From Chondrinema litorale (GTDB lineage Bacteria > Bacteroidota > Bacteroidia > Cytophagales > Flammeovirgaceae): DNA of 64,000 bases. Below the pieces are notes generated by a model. It worked only from the letters and a program-made list of their open reading frames with translations. It was not told the DNA's origin and ran no database searches. The stretch spans positions 248,001 to 312,000 of the forward strand of contig NZ_CP111046.1 of the NCBI RefSeq assembly GCF_026250525.1. The letters run 5' to 3'. Numbering within the stretch: position 1 is the first letter of the stretch; every line of letters begins with the position of its first letter. Position numbers and translations under genes: made by a program. This document shows, in pieces, positions 1-7,878 of this stretch.

Positions 1-399
1 GAAGGTAAAGCTATTCCAGAAGAAGCGTCAAACAAATCAAAAAAAATTGTTAGTATTATTGATTCATCTTGTAGTTCTTGTGTACTAGAGTTAGAAAAAT
101 GGTCTAAGTATGTTAAAGATAAACAGACAATTTCATTTATTTTTATCATTATATCAGATGATAATTTCGAGTTATTCAAATACTTTTATTTGGATACTGA
201 TTTTGAAGTTCCTCAAAATATTCCAGTTTATTTAGATTATGATAAAAACTTCTTATCACAAAATAAACTTGAATATGAATATTGTAACACATTTATGTTA
301 GATGAATTTAATAATGTTATATTATTAGGCAGTCCGACTTCGAATAGTGAAATAAATCAACTGTATAATAAAATGATAATTAAAAATGTCAACTTTTAA
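1..399 (+). CDS. C-terminal part of a thioredoxin-like CxxC protein (5' end outside window)
   Basis: The reading frame is open from base 1, so the start lies upstream of the window. The visible 132 residues begin near a Ser-Ser-Cys-Ser-Ser-Cys motif (bases about 64-87), preceded by a short hydrophobic strand (IVSIID) and followed by an amphipathic helix. That is the strand-CxxC-helix start of a thioredoxin-like fold. A later stretch (NIPVYLDYDK) resembles the cis-proline region and the predicted strands that follow. Function is inferred: a periplasmic or membrane-anchored redox or peptide-associated protein. It overlaps the downstream signal peptidase gene by 14 bp, so the two are probably translated together. 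The DNA is very AT-rich. I do not recognise the exact family; a TlpA/AhpC-like protein is the best guess. Confidence 0.6.
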   Translation, partial: EGKAIPEEASNKSKKIVSIIDSSCSSCVLELEKWSKYVKDKQTISFIFIIISDDNFELFKYFYLDTDFEVPQNIPVYLDYDKNFLSQNKLEYEYCNTFMLDEFNNVILLGSPTSNSEINQLYNKMIIKNVNF

Positions 400-1423
400 A
401 GTTTTAAAATTCAGTTTATATCTAATTCTATTTGTTGCGATAATTATTTCTTGTAAAATTTTTGTGACTCAGCTTTTTTTTATTCCAAGTGACTCTATGA
501 AATCATCATTGCAAAAAGGAGATATTATATTAGTTAATAAAATTAGTTATGGAGCTCGCTTGCCAAAATCTATATTAGAAATTCCAGTAATAAATATTAT
601 CTCTTTTATTTTTTTTAATGAAGAACAACTAAAAAATGCTAGTGATGTAGGTTGGTGGAAATACTATCGAATGCCTGGGTTTTCTATAGTGAAAAGAAAT
701 GAGATTATTGTTTTTAATATGCCTAACAATGAGAGCAAATTTGTTGTAAAACGAGCTGTAGGTCTTCCTAAAGATACATTAAAAATAGTTGATTCAAATG
801 TTTTCATTAATAATACATTGATTAATGAAGCTTTGAGTGTCAGAAAAGTTTATTCAATTAATTACAATAATCTATTTGAAATAAATCAGCTATTAGATTC
901 ACTATCTATATCTCCTATTTTCAATTCCACTGAACTTAATCAAATAATTTCTGTAGCATTAAATCAAAATCAAAAGTTAACTCTACTGAAAAACAAATCA
1001 ATTGATTCTCTTACTACTGAAATTGAAAAGGTTGATACTTTAAATAATAAATTTTATCCCAACAATGTAAATTTTGCATGGTCTGCCAATAATTTTGGTC
1101 CTATAATAATTCCGTCTAAAGGAATGCATATTGAGTTAAATAAAGAAAATTATATTCTATATGAGAAAGTAATTAATAAGATAGAAAAGGCACATATAGA
1201 GGAATTAGAGAATAAGTATTATCAAAATGGCAAAGAAGTAAATTCGTATTCATTTAAATACGATTATTATTTTATGATGGGTGATAATCGATCTTTTTCT
1301 GAGGATTCTAGATTTTGGGGCTTTGTACAAAAAAAAAATATTGTTGGTAAAGTTGAATTTATATTATTTTCAAAAGATCAGAAAGGAATAAAATGGGAAC
1401 GTATGTTTAGTGAAGTGATATAA
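386..1423 (+). CDS. lepB: Type I signal peptidase (S26 family)
   Basis: This is a membrane serine protease that would cleave signal peptides from exported proteins. Residues 7-32 form one N-terminal membrane segment. It is followed directly by the PSDSM box with nucleophile Ser37. The general-base lysine is Lys122 in the VKRAVGLP box, and the conserved GDNR-SxDSR box lies at about residues 299-308. At 345 residues it is longer than a minimal SPase, with an Asn/Ile/Leu-rich insertion (about 130-290) between the lysine box and the GDNR box; long insertions are common in Bacteroidota homologues. The start overlaps the preceding CxxC gene by 14 bp. The gene is strikingly AT-rich: 12 of 60 bases are G or C in 841-900. 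It may be a dedicated peptidase for a neighbouring product rather than the housekeeping enzyme. Confidence 0.9.
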   Translation: MSTFKVLKFSLYLILFVAIIISCKIFVTQLFFIPSDSMKSSLQKGDIILVNKISYGARLPKSILEIPVINIISFIFFNEEQLKNASDVGWWKYYRMPGFSIVKRNEIIVFNMPNNESKFVVKRAVGLPKDTLKIVDSNVFINNTLINEALSVRKVYSINYNNLFEINQLLDSLSISPIFNSTELNQIISVALNQNQKLTLLKNKSIDSLTTEIEKVDTLNNKFYPNNVNFAWSANNFGPIIIPSKGMHIELNKENYILYEKVINKIEKAHIEELENKYYQNGKEVNSYSFKYDYYFMMGDNRSFSEDSRFWGFVQKKNIVGKVEFILFSKDQKGIKWERMFSEVI

Positions 1424-1545
1424 AAGGCATAAACAAAACTAAAAGTTTAGTTATAATTTTAAGCAATGCTTATGAAAATACTATTTTTTTAGTATAATTG
1501 AGAATAAAATTCATTTGTTTGAATACTGACAAGATAAACTTACTA

Positions 1546-2625
1546 ATGAAACTATACTTTCAACCACTAACAGTTTTTCTGTTCATCTCTTGTTGGCTGG
1601 CAGCGTGTTCGGCTAAAAAGTCCCCCACAGAAGAAGATGTGAATAAAAGAGTCTATCTAGAAGAGAAAAATCCGGTATCGGTATTGGTTTTAGATAAGGG
1701 TACTTTTTCTAAGCAATTGGTGAGTAATGGTAAATTGCACGCTTTAAAAAAGAGTGAGTTGTCATTTTCGTCGGATGGAGTTGTGAGTACCTTGCCATAT
1801 AAAAATGGTAGCTCTGTGCAAAAGGGGAGTATTATTGCTCAGTTGCAACAACAAGAACAAAAGTTATCTTTAGCAGAAGCAAAAATTGCCATAGAAAAAG
1901 CCAGATTAGAGCTTGAAGATTTTTTAATTGGTCAAGGTTACGATTTAAAAGACTCGACCAATATACCTGATCAATTGTTTGAAACTTCTAAAATCCGTAC
2001 AGGTTACACAGAAGCTCAACAACAACTTTCTAAAGCAGAGCAAGATTTTAACAATACTGTTTTAATTGCTCCTTTTTCTGGTAAAATTGCCAGTTTAAGC
2101 AACAAACTTTACGAACATCCCACTGGTGAAGCGCCTTTCTGTATTTTAATAGATGATTCCAGTTTTGAAGTTGAATTTCAGGTAACAGAATCTGAGTTTC
2201 ATGAATTAACTGTGGGATTAGGTATCACTGTAGTTCCATTTGCCAGCAACGAAAAGTTTGAAGGAACGATTACAGCAATTAATCCACTGGTAGACGAACA
2301 CGGGTTAATTACGATACAAGCCACCGTAAAAAATACGGGTGGATTGCTAGAAGGTATGAATGTAAAGGTGTTGATTGAGCAAGAAGTTTCAGATCAGTAT
2401 GTGGTGCCAAAAGCAGCTGTGGTGATCAGGCAAAACCAAGATGTTTTATTTAAAGTGGTAGATGGTAAAGCGTATTGGACTTATCTTCAAATTTTGTATG
2501 AAAACAGTGATTCTTATGCCGTAGTCGCGCATCCAGATAAACAAGCCAGCCTAGAAGTCGGTGACACTGTCATCATCTCAGGCAACTTGAATCTAGCCCA
2601 CGAATCGGAAGTAGCAGTGCAGTAA
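1546..2625 (+). CDS. RND efflux periplasmic adaptor (HlyD/MFP family) lipoprotein
   Basis: This is the adaptor of a tripartite efflux pump, linking an inner-membrane RND permease to a TolC-type channel. I chose the ATG at 1546 rather than an upstream TTG in the same frame (1498), because it gives a clean lipoprotein signal ending in LAAC with Cys21. After this come a lipoyl/barrel-sandwich segment (SFSSDGVVSTLPY and PFSGKIASL halves), a short alpha-helical hairpin between them, and the beta-barrel and membrane-proximal domains. The 359-residue length is usual for the family. It is the first gene of an efflux operon. The usual tight junction with the permease is interrupted here by about 680 bp carrying a four-helix-bundle gene and repeats. 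Confidence 0.9.
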   Translation: MKLYFQPLTVFLFISCWLAACSAKKSPTEEDVNKRVYLEEKNPVSVLVLDKGTFSKQLVSNGKLHALKKSELSFSSDGVVSTLPYKNGSSVQKGSIIAQLQQQEQKLSLAEAKIAIEKARLELEDFLIGQGYDLKDSTNIPDQLFETSKIRTGYTEAQQQLSKAEQDFNNTVLIAPFSGKIASLSNKLYEHPTGEAPFCILIDDSSFEVEFQVTESEFHELTVGLGITVVPFASNEKFEGTITAINPLVDEHGLITIQATVKNTGGLLEGMNVKVLIEQEVSDQYVVPKAAVVIRQNQDVLFKVVDGKAYWTYLQILYENSDSYAVVAHPDKQASLEVGDTVIISGNLNLAHESEVAVQ

Positions 2626-2629
2626 GTTT

Positions 2630-2827
2630 CAGTGAACAGTGATCAGTTAACAGTAGACAGGTATCAGTTAACATAAAGCAATAAATAGTTAGCAGTTGAC
2701 AGTGATCAATGAGCAGATATAAAATAATACAGCAATAAAAAGAAAACTCAAATAATTAACTGTTTTTAGTTACATAATTCTTTAATTTGTTGACTGCATT
2801 TTGCTAACTGTATTCTGAAAACTGTAA
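2630..2827 (+). repeat. Left heptamer repeat array (CAGTnnn units, then inverted ACTG units)
   Basis: Starting 4 bp after the adaptor stop codon, 13 consecutive 7-bp units run in perfect register from 2630 to 2720, most matching CAGTNNN (for example CAGTGAA, CAGTGAT, CAGTTAA). After a 37-bp AT-rich centre, ten further units in 7-bp register (2758-2827) show the complementary core ACTG (AACTGTT, ACTGCAT, ACTGTAT, ACTGTAA). The array is therefore internally inverted and could fold back on itself. It ends 4 bp before the ATG of the four-helix-bundle gene. Bases 2637-2654 form an 18-bp perfect inverted repeat with 3275-3292 on the far side of that gene. Confidence 0.8.
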
Positions 2828-2831
2828 AAAG

Positions 2832-3188
2832 ATGATTCCAAATAGTATTGCATATAAAAAGGCATTTGATTTGGCAGTGGAAATTGTAAAAGTATATAAG
2901 AATTTAACAGAAGATAGAAAGGAGTTTGTAATGAGTAAACAACTTTTAAAAGCAGGAACATCTATAGGTGCAAATTTGGCAGAAGCAAATGGAGCAATTT
3001 CTCAAGCAGATTTTTCAGCTAAAATATCTATTTCCTATAAAGAAAGCTTAGAAACAAAATACTGGTTAGACTTACTAAACACAACCCATTTTTTAGAACA
3101 AACACTATATGACAAGCTTTATCAAAAAGCAGATGAACTTTCAAAAATATTATTTAGCATCTTAAAGAAAACGAGAATAAAACAATGA
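2832..3188 (+). CDS. Four-helix-bundle protein (23S rRNA intervening-sequence protein family)
   Basis: A 118-residue protein that is almost wholly helical. It shows the family hallmarks: an N-terminal AFDLAVEIVKVYK helix, the LLKAGTSIGANLAEANGA segment and a KISYKESLETKYWLDLL helix. The family (TIGR02436/S23-like) was first met as ORFs inside 23S rRNA intervening sequences and also occurs at many unlinked loci. Its biochemical role is not established; small homopentamer-like structures are known. Here it interrupts an efflux operon and is bounded on both sides by heptamer arrays. The motif CTGAAAACTGTAA just before its ATG is nearly repeated before the downstream permease ATG. I infer that gene plus repeats arrived as one unit. 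Confidence 0.88.
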   Translation: MIPNSIAYKKAFDLAVEIVKVYKNLTEDRKEFVMSKQLLKAGTSIGANLAEANGAISQADFSAKISISYKESLETKYWLDLLNTTHFLEQTLYDKLYQKADELSKILFSILKKTRIKQ

Positions 3189-3197
3189 GTCAACTAG

Positions 3198-3302
3198 CAG
3201 TGAACAGTCTACATTTAACTGTGAAGGAGATATCAGACTACAGTGGACAGTTTTCATATTTGTTTAACCTGATTACTGTTAACTGATCACTGAAAAACTG
3301 TA
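3198..3302 (+). repeat. Right heptamer repeat array (CAGTnnn units, then inverted ACTG units)
   Basis: Ten bases after the four-helix-bundle stop, units CAGTGAA, CAGTCTA and CATTTAA sit in 7-bp register (3198-3218). They are followed after a one-base slip by CAGACTA, CAGTGGA, CAGTTTT and CATATTT (3234-3261). From 3269 the core flips to CTGATTA, CTGTTAA, CTGATCA and CTGAAAA, ending in ACTGTAA, whose last base is the A of the permease ATG. The order (CAGT units, then ACTG units) is the same as in the left array. The gene is thus flanked by two similar, internally inverted arrays in direct orientation. Confidence 0.78.
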
Positions 3303-6300
3303 ATGGTAAAATTCCTACTATATCGCCCGATTGCTTTAACGATGAGTTACATTGCTGTGCTGATGCTTGGTGTGGTAGCTATGCTCAATCTGCCGGTTTC
3401 TTTGATTCCTGAGATGGACATTCCTGTAATTACCGTGCAGGTAAATGCAGAGAACCTTTCTGCTAGAGAATTGGAATCAACAGCGATAAAACCACTCAGA
3501 AATAGCCTGATGCAAATTGCTCATTTGGTAGATATTCAAAGTAACACCAGAGATGGCTTGGGAGTTATCCAGTTGCAGATGGAATATGGTACTGATATCG
3601 ACTATGCATTTATCGATGTAAATGAAAAGATCGATCAGGCAATGAACGATTTTCCGAGAGAGATTGACCACCCCAAAGCCTTAAAGGCCAGTGCTTCTGA
3701 TGTACCTGTTTTCTACCTCAATCTAGCTTTAAAAAATACAGGCACACCTTTTAAAACTACCAGTGAGTTTTATCCTGTTCCGCAAAGATTTGTGGAGCTC
3801 AGTGGTTTTGCTGATAACGTGATCAAGAAAAGACTGGAACAGCAAGCCTCTGTGGCAATGGTAGATATGAGCGGTTTGGTGACTCAAGAATTACTCATTA
3901 TTCCCAATTTAAACAAACTCAATGCGCTGGGTATCACTTTAACTCAATTCGAAGAGCAAATTAAAAGTATGGAGTTGGAGCTGAGTAATCTCACAGTAAA
4001 AAATGCGCAGTATCAATATAATATCCGCTTTGCTAACTCTTTGCAAAACAAGACTGATATTGAAAACATCCATCTAAAAATAGATGATCACCTTTTGCAA
4101 CTCAAAGATGTAGCAGAGGTAATGGCACATCCGGAAAGCATGAATGGCATGGTCACATCCAGAGAACAAAACATTGTGACACTGGCCATTATCAAACAAT
4201 CTGATGCCAAGATGGAAGATCTAAAAGAAGGACTACATGAGCTAGTTAATCACTTTGAGCAAGACTATCCAGATATTTTGTTTTCTATCAATAGAGACCA
4301 AACGGCTTTGCTAGATTATTCCATTTCTAATGTGGAACAAAGCCTTTTCTGGGGTGCTTTTTTTGCTTTTATTGTGATGTTTTTCTTCTTGAAAGACTTA
4401 AAATCGCCTTTACTCATTGGCATTACCATTCCAACTTCTTTGGTGGTTTCTTTGCTATTTTTTAATCTGGCAGGCTTGTCTATAAACATCATTTCTTTGT
4501 CTGGTTTGGTACTCGGTATCGGGATGATGATCGATAATTCCATTATTGTAATTGACAACATTACCCAACATTATGAGCGCAGCAAAGATTTAGTAAGTGC
4601 TTGTATAAATGGTACCAATGAGGTAATTAGACCGATGTTGAGCTCAGTACTTACTACTTGTGCGGTGTTTATTCCATTGATTTTTATTAGTGGAATTGCA
4701 GGTGCGATGTTTTATGAGCAAGCCCTTTCTGTCACTATTGGTTTGTTTGTTTCGCTTATTGTATCCATCACACTACTGCCTGTTTATTTTAAATTATTCT
4801 ATGAACGAAAATCTAAAAAAGACAATCTATTAACAGCTATCAGTAAAATCACCTTGTTTAACTATGCAGATGTGTATGAAAAAGGATTGAGGTTTACTTT
4901 AAGAAATCAACTGGTAGTTTGGGTGCTGTTTCTAAGCATGTTAGGCTTATCGGTACTTTTATTTGTTACAGTAAAAAAAGAAAATTTGCCAGAAATCGCT
5001 CAAACTGAAACGATTTTAAAGATAGATTGGAATGAGCCTGTACACATTGAAGAAAACAAAAAAAGAATATATACAATATTGAGCCAAGTGCAGCAGCTTT
5101 ATATTGATGAAGTTTCGCAAATTGGTACCCAACAGTTTTTGTTAAATAGCGAAGCAGCAGCCAGTGCTTCAGAATCACAAGTGTATATTAAAGCCAATAA
5201 TACAGAAGATTTAGCCAGGCTTACTTCAGACTTAACACAAAGCATCAATCAAAATTACCCAGACGCAACTTTTGAGTTTTTAGCCTCCGAAAACATCTTT
5301 ACCCTTATTTTCTCTGGGGATTCTTATCCACTGACAGCTAAATTGAGACCTGTTGATATCACGCCCAATACCAATGAGAATTTACAGGCACTGCTTTTAA
5401 AGTTGCATCCAGTAATTAAAGAGAATTATGTGCAAAGCACCGCTTGGCAAGAGTATGTTCAAATCAATGTAGATCCGCTTAAGTTGATGCTTTACGACAT
5501 TTCACTGCAAACTTTATATACCAAATTAAAAAGTGCTTTTGGTGAACATGAAATTATAACCATTAACGAAGGGCAACATTTTATTCCGGTGGTATTTGGT
5601 GGCAGGCCTAAATCATACAAAGAAGTGATTGCTTCACTTGAAATTACCAACGAAGATAACAAAGTGATTCCGGTAAGTTCGCTACTCAGAGAATCTAGAA
5701 GTCTGGATTTGAAGGATGTAAGTGCTGGAAAAGAAGGAGAATATTTTCCTTTAAACCTGCAATTACCAGTTGAAGCAGGTGAGCTAATGATGGATGAAAT
5801 TCGCAAGGTGGTGAGCCACGATAAAAACTTTGAAGTCTCTTTTGAAGGGGAGATTTTTTCTAATCAGGAGCTAGTAAAAGAATTTGCCACGATTATGCTT
5901 ATTTCTGTGTTGTTGCTCTATTTTATTTTGGCATCCCAATTTGAGTCTTTAACGCTTCCATTTATTGTTTTACTAGAAATTCCGATCGATATTTTTGGTG
6001 TATTGCTGGTTTTAAGTGTTTTTGGAGAGTCTTTAAATTTGATGTCTCTCATTGGTATTATTGTGATGTCTGGTATCATTATCAATGATTCAATTTTAAA
6101 AATCGATACTATTAATCAACTAAGAAAAGAAGGATATCCTTTGATGAAAGCACTTGTAGTTGCCGGACAAAGAAGGCTAAAACCAATTCTGATGACTAGT
6201 TTAACAACCGTTTTGGCATTGGTTCCCTTTCTTTTTACAAGTGGTTTGGGAGCAGATTTGCAAAGACCTATGGCCATTGCCATTATTGGCGGCATGACGA

Positions 6301-6386
6301 TTGGTACCATAGTGAGTCTTTATTTTATCCCCTTATTTTATTTCTATCTGAACAGAAAAGGAACTAACTCAAATGCAGCAGTTTAA
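3303..6386 (+). CDS. RND family efflux permease (first of two)
   Basis: An inner-membrane proton-driven pump of the AcrB/MexB superfamily, 1027 residues, near the usual length. Visible parts are TM1 after a short cytoplasmic start, a large periplasmic porter/docking region (about 35-330), a TM2-TM6 bundle (about 340-500), a second periplasmic loop (about 560-860) and the final TM bundle. The TM4 proton-relay motif reads IDNSI, with Asp411 followed by Asn412, so one of the two aspartates of AcrB is replaced, as is common in Bacteroidota homologues. No methionine-rich metal-export signature was noticed, so a drug, lipid or small-molecule substrate is more likely than Cu/Ag. It overlaps the TolC gene by 14 bp. 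Confidence 0.93.
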   Translation: MVKFLLYRPIALTMSYIAVLMLGVVAMLNLPVSLIPEMDIPVITVQVNAENLSARELESTAIKPLRNSLMQIAHLVDIQSNTRDGLGVIQLQMEYGTDIDYAFIDVNEKIDQAMNDFPREIDHPKALKASASDVPVFYLNLALKNTGTPFKTTSEFYPVPQRFVELSGFADNVIKKRLEQQASVAMVDMSGLVTQELLIIPNLNKLNALGITLTQFEEQIKSMELELSNLTVKNAQYQYNIRFANSLQNKTDIENIHLKIDDHLLQLKDVAEVMAHPESMNGMVTSREQNIVTLAIIKQSDAKMEDLKEGLHELVNHFEQDYPDILFSINRDQTALLDYSISNVEQSLFWGAFFAFIVMFFFLKDLKSPLLIGITIPTSLVVSLLFFNLAGLSINIISLSGLVLGIGMMIDNSIIVIDNITQHYERSKDLVSACINGTNEVIRPMLSSVLTTCAVFIPLIFISGIAGAMFYEQALSVTIGLFVSLIVSITLLPVYFKLFYERKSKKDNLLTAISKITLFNYADVYEKGLRFTLRNQLVVWVLFLSMLGLSVLLFVTVKKENLPEIAQTETILKIDWNEPVHIEENKKRIYTILSQVQQLYIDEVSQIGTQQFLLNSEAAASASESQVYIKANNTEDLARLTSDLTQSINQNYPDATFEFLASENIFTLIFSGDSYPLTAKLRPVDITPNTNENLQALLLKLHPVIKENYVQSTAWQEYVQINVDPLKLMLYDISLQTLYTKLKSAFGEHEIITINEGQHFIPVVFGGRPKSYKEVIASLEITNEDNKVIPVSSLLRESRSLDLKDVSAGKEGEYFPLNLQLPVEAGELMMDEIRKVVSHDKNFEVSFEGEIFSNQELVKEFATIMLISVLLLYFILASQFESLTLPFIVLLEIPIDIFGVLLVLSVFGESLNLMSLIGIIVMSGIIINDSILKIDTINQLRKEGYPLMKALVVAGQRRLKPILMTSLTTVLALVPFLFTSGLGADLQRPMAIAIIGGMTIGTIVSLYFIPLFYFYLNRKGTNSNAAV

Positions 6387-7878
6387 CTTTCAACATAGCA
6401 TCTTTAAACCATCAAGGTTGATAGCCATCTTCCTGTTAAGTGTTCAATTTGCCTTTGCCCAACAAACTGATCAAATGAGTATTGAGGAGGTAATTGATAG
6501 GGCTACCACTACTTCACTATTGGCATTAAAATCTACTAATATTTATCTGGCTGGTTATTGGCAATATAATTCATACAAGGCTTCCTTGCTACCTCAAGTC
6601 AACCTAAAGCTTACTCCAGTTGATTATAATCGTTCTTTTTCTCAGCAATGGAATAGTAATGAAGAAGCATTTGCTTATTACGAAACACAAACACTGAACA
6701 ATTATTCCACTGTTTCCATCGATCAAAATTTGGCTTTTTCTGGTGGTACACTTTCTCTGCAAAGTAGTTTAGATCATTTAGAAAACTTGACAGACGATCA
6801 ATATTCGGCTTTTAATGCAAGTCCAGTGCAACTGGCTTACACACAGCCAATTTTGGGCTTTAATGATTTCAAGTGGAAAAAAAAGTTGAGTCCGTTAGCT
6901 TACGAATTGGCAAAAAGAGAGTATCTGGAAGTAATGCAGCAAGCAAGACTTTTTGCGATTAATTACTATTTTGATTTGCTCATAGCACAAGTCAGTTTAG
7001 AAATTGCAAAAAGCAATCAGGCAACATCAGATACTTTATATCATATTGGTTTAAAGCGTTTTGAAATAGCTTCCATCACTAAAGAAGATTTACTCAATTT
7101 AGAACTCAATAAGTATTCGGCTTCTATCGAGGTAGCAAGAACAGGCAAAGAAGTAAAAGTGGCTCAATATAACCTTACTTCATTCTTAGGCATGAGTAAA
7201 GATGCGCTCATTACACCAATGATTCCTGAAAATAACTTCGTGAAAAATATCCCTTTAGAAAAAGCTATTGAAAACGGGATGAGGTATAATCCTGAGCCAT
7301 TGCGCTTAGAAGAAAGTATGTTAGAAGCAGAAAAAAATCTAGATCAGATAAATAAAGACACTCGCTTTAATGCCAATGTAGTTGCGCAGTTCGGTTTAAA
7401 TAATAGTGATAAAACGCTTAGGCAGACTTATAATAATTTAACCAACCGGCAGGCTGTGGCAGTTGGTATTCAAATACCATTAGTAGACTGGGGGCAAGGA
7501 AAAGGAGAGAGAATGTTGGCATTAAAACAAATGGAAGTAGCTCAAATTGAAATGGAACAAAGTAAAATGGATTTTGAGCAAGAGATTGTCTTGAACGTAA
7601 TCGATTATAATTTGCAACATCAACTTGTTGAGAATGCTTTGCGTGCCGCTGAAATTTCTGAGGAGGCTTATCAACTTACCAAAAAGCGCTTTATACTGGG
7701 CAATGTAGATGTGCTTAAACTTAATGCTTCTGCTGAAGCGAGGCAGCAAGAAAAAGAGTCTTATATTGATGCTTTGTATAACCTTTGGCGCGTGTATTAT
7801 GAGATTCAGGAGCTCACGCTATTTGATTATGGAAAAGATACACCACTTTCGGCTGATTTTGATAGTATGATAAAATGA
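6373..7878 (+). CDS. TolC family outer-membrane efflux channel
   Basis: The 501-residue protein has an N-terminal signal peptide (about residues 1-29, ending QFAFAQ). Two repeated halves of long heptad-rich helices follow, typical of the OEP fold (PF02321-like), with beta-strand segments such as AVAVGIQIPLVDWG in the second half. It would trimerise into the outer-membrane/periplasmic exit duct for the RND pumps encoded on either side. It overlaps the upstream permease by 14 bp and the downstream permease by 4 bp (ATGA), so the three genes are clearly one transcription and translation unit. Confidence 0.92.
   Translation: MQQFNFQHSIFKPSRLIAIFLLSVQFAFAQQTDQMSIEEVIDRATTTSLLALKSTNIYLAGYWQYNSYKASLLPQVNLKLTPVDYNRSFSQQWNSNEEAFAYYETQTLNNYSTVSIDQNLAFSGGTLSLQSSLDHLENLTDDQYSAFNASPVQLAYTQPILGFNDFKWKKKLSPLAYELAKREYLEVMQQARLFAINYYFDLLIAQVSLEIAKSNQATSDTLYHIGLKRFEIASITKEDLLNLELNKYSASIEVARTGKEVKVAQYNLTSFLGMSKDALITPMIPENNFVKNIPLEKAIENGMRYNPEPLRLEESMLEAEKNLDQINKDTRFNANVVAQFGLNNSDKTLRQTYNNLTNRQAVAVGIQIPLVDWGQGKGERMLALKQMEVAQIEMEQSKMDFEQEIVLNVIDYNLQHQLVENALRAAEISEEAYQLTKKRFILGNVDVLKLNASAEARQQEKESYIDALYNLWRVYYEIQELTLFDYGKDTPLSADFDSMIK

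Noticed and set aside
1437..1452. AACTAA/TTAGTT hairpin after the signal peptidase gene as a terminator
   Set aside because: The 6-bp all-AT-type stem is too weak and chance is likely in such AT-rich DNA.
2832..3188. The four-helix-bundle gene as a transposase or integrase
   Set aside because: At 118 residues it is all-helical with the 23S intervening-sequence family motifs, and has no DDE, HUH or tyrosine recombinase residues.
2630..3302. The heptamer arrays as a CRISPR array
   Set aside because: The units are 7 bp and contiguous, with no unique spacers of 25-40 bp, and there are no cas genes.
5492..5806. A 104-codon minus-strand frame inside the first RND permease
   Set aside because: It is a shadow of conserved coding sequence, with no family resemblance.
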